This document shows, piece by piece, positions 21,023-32,002 of a DNA stretch of 32,513 nt (position 1 is its first letter; every line of letters begins with the position of its first letter). The notes under the pieces were generated by a model, which made no database searches, was not told where the DNA came from, and was given only the letters and a program-made list of their open reading frames with translations. Source of the DNA: Spirogloea muscicola. Lineage: Eukaryota > Streptophyta > Zygnematophyceae > Spirogloeales > Spirogloeaceae. Both the position numbers and the translations under genes were made by a program. The stretch is from contig WELB01000006.1 in NCBI GenBank assembly GCA_009602725.1, forward strand, positions 201,108 through 233,620, written 5' to 3'.

Positions 21023-24000
21023 GTGGTCTATGGTGGAGGCATCAGCGATGCAGCTTATGGAGGCGTCAGTGCGGCAGCCGCGCAGCAGCCAGCAGCGGCC
21101 TGGCAGTCTGCTGCTGGGGGCCACACGGGCACGCAGGCCAAGGCCCAGTATGGTGGAGCCTATGGTGCTTACGGCACTGCGCAGCAGGCCGGCCAACAGC
21201 AGGTCTTGACATCAGACACCGCACCTTCTGGCACAGCCTCAGCTTCGTGACTGCCGTGTAGACTTGAGCAAGGCATGCTGGCTTGCCGTTCTGCAGCTTT
21301 AGTCTGACGACTGGTTCTGCAAGCCGTGCTTTCCAAGCAGAGTCAAGGCTATGCCAACTACGCAGCTCAGCCAGCGGTTGCGCAGACAGCGCGCACGGCA
21401 TATGGACAAGCGCCCAGCTCTGATGTAAGTACTCCTGAGAGCTGGAGTACACGAGCCGAGCTTGTCCTCTTGCTGCACAGCCGTTGCGCTTCTTGGCTCT
21501 TGGAGGTGACTCTTCGGCCGGCACCTTCATCTGGGGTGGTGCTTCTCAGCCTGTGGCTGCGCACATGCTTTGGCAGGTATTGAGCGCAGCCGCACGGACT
21601 GCCAGGTCCCCCGAGTACGCATTGGCGGCTGGCGCAGCTGCCTACGGGCAGGGCTCGGCGCAGGCTGCACTCACTGGCTACAGCTCATCGGCTGCCGGCT
21701 ACAGTGCCGAATTGCCCAAGTACCAGAAGACCGCCGCCGACTACAACTCTGTCAAGGCTGCACCATATGGCTCAGTCACGCCGCCGCCCCAGTATGCTGC
21801 CAGATTGTCTGCAGAGCCTGCCTATGGATCCGCGTACGGGAGTACAGCCAGCGACTTCAGGACGCAGCCTCCACAGGCTAGTGATTATGCATCTTATGGG
21901 CCATCGAAAGACGTGCGCCTTGGTGCGGCCAGGCAGTACCAGGACAGTCAGGCTGCAGCCGCAGCGGTGGCAAGAGCAGTAAGCACCTCTGTACATTCTC
22001 AGAGGGTCAGCTGCATGGGTCAGCCCTGCATGACTCAGCCTGTCCTTGATGACTGACGGCACTGGATGATGGCTTCATGACGAGTACAGCCCTTGTACTT
22101 GTCATGGAGCTGCTTGAGTGAGGACTTGCATGTCATTCAGCATCTAATCACTTTTGTCTGCCTGCCTAAAACTCATTCTATATTTATGTCGTGTACCCCT
22201 GTGCACACTGTCGCTACTCTGGTGGACGTGGTTGACCAGGAGCAGCAAGATCATCTGGTGAGTACGTATCTGTACAGGGGAGCCGAGTTCACTGTTGCAG
22301 GATTGTGGATGGTTGATGCAGATAGGCTTCGTGTGTTCTCCTCGCAGCTGTCTTATGCAGGGTGTGTCTTTTATACGTTCATTTGCAGGTACAACAATAT
22401 GCCAGGCAGCAGCAGCAGGCATTGCAGCAGGTGCAGACCCTGGCACAGGTGGCACAGGCAGCGGCAGCGCAGGGGAGAGCAGCTGTGGTTGACTCAGGCC
22501 CCAGGTAGCGACCCTTACCAGCATGTATCGTCTGGCACCTTGAGCACTTGGATGTTCTCATAACAATGAGAAAAGCTGTTGACGTCCAAGTCTTAGTCAT
22601 CCTTTGAAACCAGTATATTCGACTTCATACAGTGACCTGGAGTGCCTGAAGCAGGGGGCAGCTTTCCGGCGCATATGGTGGGGGCATGAACTCGAAGCCC
22701 GACATTGGCCTGGGGAGGAGCTCTACATCAGCTGCAGCTTACAGTGGCGGCTACGGAAGAGGAGGCACGAGTGTCGCGCCCGGCTTCGGGGGGCCCAGGG
22801 GCAGCGCAGACAGCTTGGCTGGCCAGGGCGGTGGCTTCGGAGCGACTTCGCCACAGAGCGCGCAGTTTGCGGCTGCCCTGCCTCGCCAGGCTGCAGCTTC
22901 CGGCTTCTCAGCGCAGCAGCCGGCCTTTGCGCCTGCCCCTGGGGCGCATGCTGCTGGCAGCTACCAAGCTCAGCACGGCACTGGCTTCAGCCAGCCCGGC
23001 CGAGGTGCTACCGCGCAACATATTTCACATTTGTCTGTGCACGATCTGACAGTTGACAGCTGCAGCCTTAAAGGACAAACCCTACTGCTGTGCTTGTCGT
23101 GCAGCATTTGGGTCTAGCTCTTGTGTCACTTGTTATCTTATATACACAACATCTGCAGGTGGTTTTGGAGGTGGCCGTGGAATGGGAGGTGGCGGGCCCC
23201 CAGGCAGGGCCATTGGAGGCGAGTTTCCGTTTGCGGGTCACCAGCGTGAGACTGGCTTCAGCAGGACCCCGATAGCAGGACCTTCGGGTCGGTACGACTT
23301 TGAGCGCCGGGAGAGGCGGTTTGATGGTGAGAGAGAAAGAGAGAAGTACGACGATCGGCGGCCGGTGCGAGATAGGGACCGAGACCGAGACCGGCGGGTC
23401 GATGACGATCGCAAGCGTGAGTCAAGCAGGCGCGAGGAGAGGGATGACCGGGTCTCCAGGCACAAGTGAGTGGCACCTTGTTTTGAGGGTACTGTGCCCC
23501 TCAATAGTGCAGCTCATCTGGTGAAGAGTTCTTTAAAGTGGTTGTTAGATCATATTTGGCAGAGGTCGATGACAGGGATGCAAGCAACTGTAGCTGCTGG
23601 TGTTGGTATCTTCAGTGTACCTTGAAAATTGTCATCTCTTGGTTGTAATTGCTGCTTTGAGGAAGCCAGGTATGCATGTTGTACACATATGTGCTGATTG
23701 TTCCTTTTGGGGACAATTCTGCAGGCATGCCTCTCCAGCCAAGGATGTGCGGAAGTCTTATGTCTGTAAGGTGTGCTTGCCTTTCTGCTTACATTCATAT
23801 CACATAAACACTGGGATTTGGAGAGATGTTTTATCAAACATCAGATCAAGTCCTTGGCACATTAAAACCTGAGCTGTCGATTTCTATATTTGTATTCTTA
23901 TTCTTAATTTATATGCTCAGCCACTCGATTTGTGTCACGTTCTTGAACTGCACTCTTCAGGAGCTATCAGCACCTCATGTCAGGTAGCCGTAATCTGTAG

Positions 24001-27000
24001 TACTCATTCTGAGTTGGCTGGGGGTGCTCAGGTGGATCCTTTCTCGTTTGTTGAGGCTGAACGGGACTGCCATTCTATCACTCGCTGCTATACACGCCTG
24101 CACATGATGCCCGAATTTTCAAGAGTGAGTAAGCCTTCACTATTCCTTTTATTGTGAAGATTACTTTGACCTGGTGGGTCGAAACAGGCTCTTCCAAGCT
24201 CATATACCAATCTCAAGCTTACGATTAGTCTAATGTCGAAGTGATTGTGATTTGAACAGCTGGTCGCGTGCTGGGTAGCCAACAAGGACATGATCTCCAT
24301 TTCAAATCCTATCAGGTCCGTCTATCTTTCAAGCCCTGGTCTAGAGCTAAGCTCTACTTACCCGTACACTCTGGTTCTTAGCTTTGGATTGTGGAGGAGC
24401 ATCTTCAGAATGTTGCAGTGAAGCCCCGTCTTACTCGCCAGCTCAAGCATTCACACGACACAGTCAACCCCGTTGGCTTCATTGGGAAGGATGTTCGGCA
24501 GTCCTGTCAGCTGCGACGCCCTTCAGCTCGGTTCGCCAGCAGCGCCTAGCTTGTTGGGTTTGTGCGCGATGGTTTTGATCTACGTGGCTTCCACGGCAAG
24601 AGGGAATGACGGAGCCATTTCGTCCGTTTTCCTCCACTCCTGGACAGCTTTGAGCACGACATTGTAGACATAGAGGACGAGACTGCTGCGATGGAGACTT
24701 CTGCAAAGCCAACACCAAGCCCGAGGACTGTTGGGAAAAGCTCTGTCTATAATGTCAAGGTAAAGCGGCTTGGCAGTGTTCCAGTGTGGGACAGTAGGTG
24801 GCAAAGGGTGGTGTCCTACTCATTCTCCAGCCTTGCAGCTATGTCTACACCGGCCATCAACACCATGTCTCCTTGGCTCTAAGCACAATCAGGGGGGTCC
24901 TTCTGCTGCGTTGATATCGCTAAGCACTTCTTCGAATTGGTCTTCCAGTCGATGGCTGTCTTATCCTTTCAAAGGAGAAAGTCAGGCCCTACAATGACAT
25001 CTTCTGGGCGAGATTCTTGGCTAAGAACACCTCAGGCTGACCAAGTGGCAAGTGCTGTGCCACGCCGAATGGTCAGATATGACAGAGCCAGATCAGGAGC
25101 CTCTAAAGATCCTCCAAGTTTTATCAGCGCACTCCTTCCTCTAAATCTACTCCATTCCACTATATTTGTAGGTCATGTTGATGACTGGCGCTGACAGAGC
25201 TGCTCTGGAGGAGTTGCTGGTGGAAGTCAAGACACTGAATGATGGCAAGCCCATGCACCTGCATAATCTGGTGAAATTTGTGACAGTGCGCAAGGATCGC
25301 AATGCAATCATGCCAGTTGGAGGCTCATGGGATGCTGATCTTGATGGCGGGGACCCTTCTACTGATGAAGCACTTATTCGGACTGCTATCAGGTATGTTG
25401 TTCTTGTATGGCTAGCATGTGGCTGGCATGACCACAAAGATCATTACATAATGCAGCTCCTCTGTAGCCCCGAGAATTGTGGCTACTAATTGTACAGAGT
25501 CGGTTCCTTGTTTGGCTTCAATGAAAGTAGTGTTGAGCGCGTGACATGCAAGGTGATGATACTGTGGCAGATGTACAAAAGAGTTGGTGCATCTGGATCT
25601 CAGCGGCTGCAAACAGTGGACTCGCTTCATAGAGGTCTGTCACTGAGCTTGCATAGAAGTCAGTCAGAGGCCCACGCTTCATAGAGGTCAGTCATAAGGC
25701 CAAGGCACCATGTGCTGTAACAGCATGCATCCGGTTTTTAATTGTGCATACCGTCTCCCTGAAGTCATATGCACCAGATATTGCTGCCTGTATTCTGGGT
25801 CCTTCAGTAGCCGCAAGAAGTCAAAATGATACTGCTATGATAGCACCTTCCCTGAGCATGCGCCTCTGACATGCAGGTCCATTATGAGAGGTCTGCGGGC
25901 AACAACTTGGCCAGCCATCATGAGGTCACCATTTTCTTCCTTCCGTCCATTCACGACATTGTTCCATCGCTGGAGGAGTGGAGGTCCGTTTGGAAGTCAC
26001 ATCAGCAGCAAGTTAAGATATCAAAGGAAAGTGCCACTTTGGACAAAAGCAAACCTGCTAGCGACAAAGCAGGGCAGCAAGAGAAGATGAACATGCCCAA
26101 GGAGGAAGAGGAGACGAAAGACATGCCTAAGGAAGAAGAGGAGGTGACTCACACAACATTAGTCACCTTCAAGGCTGAAGCCTAGACTTGGGTTGTGAGT
26201 CAAGTCTGTCTAATGCCGGGAGAGGACTGATGGGCTTGCAGGTTGCATACAGATGCGCTGAGCAGTGTGTTGAGCATTCTTGATGTTGTGCTTTGCCAAG
26301 CATCACTTCTGCATGGACTGGTAAGGTCTCTCGACCTTTGGTAACACGCTGTAGGTGTCCGTGTGTATCAGAAAGTGGAGGAGGGCAGCATCGAGCAGCC
26401 GCACCAGGCACCAGCGGCAGAGGTTGCACCACAAGGTACTTTGGCATTGCTGTGCTTCATGCATGACGTGGGTCCTGATTGATGATAAGGGTTTTGCCTG
26501 GCGAGTGAAATGAGGCTGATACTGAGATTGCTGGTACAGATGGCCAAGAGATGCAGGATTCCGCAGAGCTTCAGCCAGCAAGTGACGTTCTGCCAGGTGA
26601 GGAGGCAGGCGGCAAAGCTGGAGACCTAGCTACAACTGATGGGCAGCAGGAGGAGGTGAAGCTTGAAGGAAACGATGAGACCAGCAAAGTTCAGCCCATG
26701 GAGGAATTGAAGGACGTGGAGATCGCGCCATCTGAGGAGCAAGTGCATGCTGAATCGACTGTAGAAGCACCGCAGGAGTCAGGACTGAATCCGATGGAGG
26801 TCGACGTGCAAAAAGAGGAGGCCTCGGCAGTGCCGAAGGAGACAGACCCAATGGAGGAGATCAAAGATGAGCCAAAGCAGGAAAGCATTGCTTCAGAGCA
26901 CGTGAAGGAGGAAAAGGAAAGCAATGAAGAGCCAAGCAAGGAGCCAGAAGTAGGCGAGATGGAGGCTGGCATGGACCAGCCTGCATTGCTGCTTGTCACG

Positions 27001-28769
27001 GAGCGTAGCAAGCACGCCAAGGTGAGGGTCAATGCACATGGTATATACCAACGGGCTCGGTTCCCACGCCAATTTTGATACCATCTCAAGATGCTAGTCC
27101 AAAGGTACAGGGCATCCTGGTTGTGGTCAAGTTTGTGAGACTTCATTGCTTGGATGCAGTGGAAGTCGGTGAGCATCTCACTGGATGGGCTTCTGGATTA
27201 TGACGAGGAGGACAAGGAAGAGTGTACCTTCGAGGTAGGTCATTCCGACTGTAGTGCAAGATCATCATGAAAATTTCATCGTATATTTCTGCACAATGGA
27301 CATCATCCTTCCTGGGCCCTGGTCATGCATGTAGATGGGCCTCGACCTGAATGATTCTGTGGCGCTTCTACAGCTGTCTCTCTTTGCTGAGAGCTTCAAG
27401 GAGATGCTCCAGTGTCGCTACGGCTGTCATATACTGGGCGCACTGGAGGTCCAATCTCTACTTCCACCTTCTATGCACAACAATGAAGCATAGCTGGCGG
27501 CATAGGCTTGTAGCTCAAATTACCACATGTATTTAGAAGCATCCAAGCATACTGGCTGAGCAACCTCCTTGTCTGCCAGGCATTGTGGGTGCAGAGCCAC
27601 GGGCGCAAGAAGGAGGAGAAGAAGCGGGCACGCTCAGAGGGCGAGAAGAAGGACAGTGGCAAAGAGGAGCCAGCTGTCAAGAAGCAGGAGGTCGAAAAAG
27701 AGGGAGAGAAGGAGGTCAAGAAAGAGGAGCCAGCGGAACAATCGGACGAGCCTTTGCAGAAGCAGGGCAATGATGTCATTGACATTGAGGAAACACCCGC
27801 TGGCAACCCCCCACCTGCCACAGAGAATGGGGATGCTGGTCAGCACACCACTGATGCAGTTGAGGTGCCTGAGCACAAGGTGACTGCAGAAGAAGGTGGG
27901 ACAGAGGAGAGTGCTGCCCACGCTGGGGAGGAGCCCCCCAAGCAAGAGCAGGGCCAGGCTGAGCCACAAACGCCACTGCAGGACATGGTTAAGGAGGTGA
28001 AGCAGGAGTCTGAAGCGGCGGCAAAGCCTAATGACGTTTCTGTGCGAGAAGACGAGGATTACCAATCTGAGATAGAGGATGCGAGGGAGGTGAGCAACAA
28101 GCTATCAGAACGTGGCAGGAACTAGTCAGCAAGTTCAGTGAGATTTCTGCCTCCTGCCTCCACCGCCAATCGGATTTGTAGCATCCTCACTGGTGTTGTA
28201 TAATCTCCGTGTGCAGGCCTTTCGGTACTTTGATCGCAATCGAACTGACACCTTGAAGGCAAGGCACTGTCTATCTGTTCTTAAATTTTGTGTAGCCAAG
28301 GGAGTCAAGATGTAGTCACTTGCCTGGAGTACATTGTCACAAGCTTTTGTCATCAGTGCAAGCTTGCATGAGGTCTCTATGAGGTCCCTCACAGAGGTTT
28401 TCTTAAGAAATAGCTATATATTGACGCTCCTTGCAACATTGTTGCTTGTTTGCATGTAGGCTGAGGATGCCCGATGCATCTTGCACAACTTAGGCAAGTA
28501 CCTCACAAGCAAAGCTGTGAAGGTGAGTCACAGTAGTGCCAGAGTTGTCATGGGAAGCATGTCACTGATACCATATCATGCAGGCCCCAACATTGGGAGG
28601 CAACAGAAAGATAGTTGCCCTTGTGGGATGCTCACAAGCTCAGTAACATGCTGACTATTTCCAGGACCTGGTGGCCTGCGCTACATCTGAGACTGCTGGG
28701 AAGTCAAGAGCAGAAGCCATCCTCTACCAGAACATTGGGAAGAAACAGCCAGGTGGAGATTCTAAGTAG
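20560..28769 (+). CDS. RSA1: CCAR1/DBC1-family nuclear coregulator, SHORT ROOT IN SALT MEDIUM 1-like
   Basis: Exons: 20560-20714, 20966-21202, 21341-21424, 21577-21978, 22389-22504, 22655-23004, 23159-23465, 23725-23770, 24032-24124, 24260-24315, 24648-24759, 25172-25392, 25498-25552, 25877-26143, 26372-26435, 26540-27021, 27160-27234, 27335-27448, 27580-28089, 28217-28258, 28460-28522, 28665-28769; about 1,315 residues, in phase after exon 1. Order: Tyr/Gly/Ala/Gln-rich N-terminus with poly-Gln; Arg/Asp/Glu tract (23320-23465); conserved core (RKSYVCK, FEHDIVDIEDE); DBC1 inactive-Nudix-like region (MTGADRAALEELL, PVGGSWD, VHYERS, EEWRSVWK); acidic Lys/Glu tail; SLDGLLDYDEEDKEECTFE and LSLFAESFKEMLQ blocks; C-terminal EF-hand-like segment (AFRYFDRN, ILHNLGKYL). 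Arabidopsis RSA1 acts in the nucleus with RITF1 in salt and oxidative stress responses; animal CCAR1 is a coactivator. No SAP domain seen. A single N at 20567 puts the ATG out of frame with exon 1. The 21202 donor (gtcttg) is weak; 21246 is an alternative. Confidence 0.92.
20567..20567. other. Single ambiguous base that breaks exon 1 frame
   Basis: The ATG at 20560 reads through ATG AGC CNT, but the clearly coding Tyr/Gly/Ala/Gln frame of exon 1 begins at TAC 20568, two positions out of step. The N probably marks a collapsed or unresolved few bases in this GC-rich leader and not a real one-base ambiguity. Confidence 0.75.
20981..21022 (+). repeat. CAG repeat encoding poly-Gln
   Basis: Fourteen codons, nearly all CAG with one CAC and one CAA, inside exon 2 of the CCAR1/RSA1-like gene. 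They give a Gln tract interrupted by one His. It is likely length-polymorphic. Confidence 0.95.
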
Positions 28770-29230
28770 GTGGAGATTCGAAGTACAGGGATCTGTGTAG
28801 GAACCTTTTTGGTAGGCCAAACCTTGAGTGGGTCTCATCAAAGAGATGCAGAGCTACTCCGAGTGGTGTTGTCGTTGAAAGCGTTGCAGCTTTTGCCATC
28901 CCACTTTCAGAAGTGGTCTAGTTGTTGACACTAACCTCTGCCAACCTCTGTGGCAGCATAGTGCTGCACGCTCACTTTTGATAACCTGATTGTACACCTC
29001 GCGGTTTTGATCACCTGATCACGTTTGCTGGGCAAAGTTTCTAGCTTGACCTTGTTTGACCGAGAATACTTACACAATGGTGAGCTTTTTAGGCACTTCC
29101 CAGCACAACATTGAGGATGCATGTGCGGGTCGAGACTTAATGGCCACTTTCTACCAGTGACCCCGGTACTTCGAGGACGCCACCTGGGGTTGTTGACATA
29201 GCTCTGGGGGAAAAGTCTGAAAGGGCCGAC
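28770..29230. other. Spacer after the CCAR1/RSA1-like gene
   Basis: This follows the TAG at 28767-28769, so its first part should be 3' untranslated sequence. No coding region, RNA gene or strong repeat is seen. Composition is moderate in GC. The sequence turns into dispersed-repeat DNA at about 29240. Confidence 0.4.
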
Positions 29231-29239
29231 CGGGGCTAA

Positions 29240-29811
29240 AACAACACAGCTATGCAAGTGACTACAGCGAATGGGAGCTCAGCCCAAAGGCGTGGACAAG
29301 GTCCAAACGAGCCACAAAGAGCGAAGCCCAAGGCTTTGCGGGGCGTTAGGAACAAGCACTGCGGCTGGAGGAGGGGTGCTGGCGCCCACTCGAGAGCGAC
29401 AGTGGTTGCAGCGGTCTCAGACCCCGGGTTGCAGAGCGAAGCCCAAGGCTTCGCAGAGCTTGGGAACAAGCACTGCGGCTGGAGAGAGAAGGCTCGCCCT
29501 GCGCATGAAATGAACGGAGAGAAGGCGTGCGATGAGCATGAAATTGAAAGGGAGGCCGTTCAAGCGTTACAAAAGTCCTGGTAACGGGGCAATGAGCTGG
29601 CTAAGGGGGACAATCATATCCTCGAGTGAGCACACACACAGCTGACAAGCTGAGCTGAGGAGCCAGACTACCACCACGGAAACCGTTAGCCTGGCTTAAT
29701 GCACGCCCAGCACGAAAGAAAGTGCTCGCCCATAGAGGAAGTGCCCATAGAAAGTGCTCGCCTATAGAGAAGAGGGGCTGGCAAAGCCAGCCCAAAAAGA
29801 ATGGATAATGC
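29240..29811 (+). repeat. Third cluster of the dispersed repeat family
   Basis: The order is: acacagctatgcaagtgac (shared with 20246-20264); a direct repeat pair at 29318-29370 and 29433-29484 (agagcgaagcccaaggct...aacaagcactgcggctggag); the gagaaggcgtgc and gaaagggaggcc words (29517-29560); aatgagctggctaagggg (29591-29608); the gtgagcac, ctgacaagct, ccaccacg words (29628-29680); and aaagtgctcgcc with the GGCTGG/CCAGCC stem (29733-29803). This is the longest contiguous run of the modules in the window. It ends about 45 bp before the transposon terminus. Confidence 0.8.
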
Positions 29812-29847
29812 TTAAAGCTAAAGAAAGAGGTGCCGGAAAAGGACTAC

Positions 29848-29910
29848 AGTCAAACCTCGATGTAGTTACACAGGTCGGTTTGGCAAGGATGCGTAAGTAC
29901 ATCGAGGTGT
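29848..29910 (+). repeat. Transposon terminal repeat with subterminal inverted words
   Basis: The terminus CAGTCAAACCTCGATGTA at 29848 is followed about 40 bases later by tacatcgaggt (29897-29907), the reverse complement of acctcgatgta (29855-29865). This makes a small subterminal palindrome. Such subterminal repeats are common transposase binding sites in Tc1/mariner-pogo elements. The partner terminal repeat is not in the window. Confidence 0.7.
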
Positions 29911-30285
29911 TCCTACGCAGCCACATAGGTAAATTTGGGGGCAAAAGTACGTATAGCAAAACAATCCACAAAATGGCCATATTCTTTTTTAAAATGCCGA
30001 TGGGCAAGTTTATCCCACAAGGTGGAGTCAAGCATTCTTCCCCAATGTCTTTACAAGCATAGGCATCCCATATCGACCAAGATAAGGACACACATGCATA
30101 CAACCACTTAAGGTGATCCAATTGATATTCACCATGTGCACACTAGCGGAGGTATCGCACATCGACCAACATGAGGTAAGTCAAGCATACGGACAACAAT
30201 AGCTATCGCATCCAAGGTGGGGGAAAGGGAAGAACGGAGGAGGACGATAGGGGAGTTGAGACGAGGGGAGGGGAGCCAAGGTGAA

Positions 30286-30476
30286 ATGGCAACCAACGCT
30301 GAAGTGGTGAGCGCGAGTGAGCAATATGTCCGTGTTGAGCAAGCCGAATTTCGAACCAAGGGACCCCTACTCGACCTATGCCACCCCCTATCGCCCCAGT
30401 ACTATGACGATACAATGGAGGAAGGGGCTGATGAAGAGGGTGAATGGAGAGGGAGGATGTGTCGACGGTGATGAAG
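30286..30476 (+). other. Possible plus-strand exon inside the transposon, unidentified
   Basis: The frame through PNFEPRDPYSTYA ends at gatgaa|gtaagt (donor at 30477), and a second frame opens at the ATG at 30286 but stops just before that donor. It runs opposite to the C-terminal transposase exons. I recognise no family and found no convincing next exon. It may be an accessory frame, captured sequence or chance. Confidence 0.2.
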
Positions 30477-30609
30477 TAAGTCTAATGTCATGTTATCTAC
30501 TTGTCGTCAACTCTTTCCGCGGACATGTATGTCGAGATCTTAGCCTGCTTCCTGCTAAGCATGTGTAAAACCGCATCGTTCGCCGCCATATTTTGCCAAC
30601 GCTCGCACA

Positions 30610-31322
30610 TCAAGATCTCCTGTTGTGTGAGCGATGCATTCCTTGTGCAAGGTATCTACCTACTTGCCCTATCAATACAGTCGCTTCATTGTGCGTTATC
30701 CATCGAGAGGGAGGATCATCGGAGTCATCGTCTTCACCGTCGTTGCTTGTTGAGGGTAGGATTTGAGAAACGATCTGTTCATCTGTGAGTGTGGATGGAG
30801 CCTCAACCTGATTCAACACATCGAATGTCACCATATATGACGATGACAGCATCATTCAATGCTTCATCATTCATTCTACATTGCATATGCCATAGAAGCT
30901 TAAGAAGGAAGCATAAGTTGCAAGCGTCACTTACTTCGTCTTCCCATGGAAGATTAAGATATTCTTCGGCACTGAGTCCATTTGGCCCAAGCTTCAGGTC
31001 GGCGATATCGCGTTCAAGCTCTTGCAAGTCGGCGGCCTCATCATACGGCTCAAGTTGATCTTGATCAAGCATGGCACTGTCCTGAGCCCACTTGGGAAGG
31101 ATGGCTGCCTTCTTCCAGCAGTTTTGGATTATCGCAGCAGGAGTCTCCGCCCAAATCGCGACAGTCCATAGGATAGCCTGCATCCATGAAAAGCCACCAA
31201 CTTCAGTACACACTTCAATGTCACAAGCATGGAATCCAATCAAACCAAAAGTAAGATAGGATCCTACCTTATAGATGGTGTGCTTATCTTCGTTGAGGGG
31301 GCCGTGCACATGCGTATCCACC
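30610..31322 (-). pseudogene. Tigger-like transposase, C-terminal exons
   Basis: Minus-strand exons: 31322-31268 (THVHGPLNEDKHTIYK), 31177-30935 (AILWTVAIWAETPAA, IIQNCWKKAAILP, ending LPWEDE before a GTAAGT donor), and 30807-30610 (STLTDEQIVSQIL, acidic DGEDDDSDD run, NEATVLIGQVGRYLAQ, stop at 30610). The order of an Ile/Trp-rich helix, NCWKKA motif, T-D-E-x-I-V block and acidic tail is the usual C-terminus of pogo/Tigger transposases. The preceding DDE core exons are not found upstream; plus-strand N-terminal exons begin instead at 31361. This is therefore a detached C-terminus. Confidence 0.75.
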
Positions 31323-31360
31323 CTACTCTATTGATGACCACCACATCCTTTCTCATGCAG

Positions 31361-31996
31361 GTATACAAGGACGGCTAGCCAAGCGACGAGGAAGAGAGAT
31401 GTTAGAGTCATGTTTTACTGACTTGGACCGCAAACGTATCTGTGAGCTGAAGAGGACAACCCATCCATGACACAAGACCAGATAGCTAGGGAAGCATCGA
31501 AGAAACTGAAAAAACAGATCAGTCGAGTCGTTGTGTGCCGATTCCTCAAAGAGGCGACCAGGTGGTTGAACGTTGCCGAGAGCACTTTCAAAACAATGCG
31601 CCATAAGGAACCAAAATGGATGGACGTGGAAGCTGCCACCTTTAGATGGTTTGAGGACGTGAGTCACATTTCACAAGCTGCTTAATGCATGCTCATGCCC
31701 GTGCTCATGCTCATGCTCATGATACAATCACACAATCCAAGCCCATGGCACTAATGTGCATATCCGCCAGAGAAGTGGGATAAATCATATGCATAGCAAC
31801 TCGTATGATTGATTGATTGATTCGAACAATGGTGTGAATCATTGCAGAGGCGCAAGACGAAGCAACACGTGCCGGACGACCAGCTTGTGGGCATGGCATG
31901 CAAATTTGCTAAGATGTTCAAGATCAATGGGTTTACTGGTTCTTGAGGCTGGCTCTCAAATTTAAAACGAAGGCATAAGATCAAACTTCACTACAT
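31361..31996 (+). pseudogene. Tigger-like transposase N-terminus, left inverted copy, frameshifted and with a stop
   Basis: Parts: 31361-31470 (RLAKRRGREMLE, DRKRICELKRTTHP, then TGA); a shifted continuation from 31467 to 31658 (MTQDQIAREASKKLKK, VVCRFLKEATRWLN, EAATFRWFEDV, ending at a GTGAGT donor); and 31848-31996 after a cag acceptor (DDQLVGMACKFAKMFKING, in-frame TGA at 31944-31946, then GWLSNLKRRHKIKLHY). These are the Psq-like and CENP-B-type DNA-binding helices of pogo/Tigger transposases. A one-base slip near 31464-31468 separates the first two parts. The copy is non-functional as read. Confidence 0.75.
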
Positions 31997-32002
31997 ATAT
32001 GG

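Noticed and set aside
24381-24545. Protein-like frame (LWIVEEHLQNVAVKPRLTR) after a cttag acceptor inside an intron of the CCAR1/RSA1-like gene
   Set aside because: It is in the wrong phase for the preceding exon. Joining 24315 directly to 24648 restores the conserved ISNPIS-FEHDIVDIEDE sequence, so this is treated as intronic.
28217-28522. Calcium-binding EF-hand
   Set aside because: The segment resembles the EF-hand-like C-terminus of CCAR1 but lacks a full set of loop acidic ligands, so calcium binding is not claimed.
31686-31720. CRISPR-like short repeats (gctcatg units)
   Set aside because: This is a simple microsatellite with no spacers, in a eukaryotic transposon.
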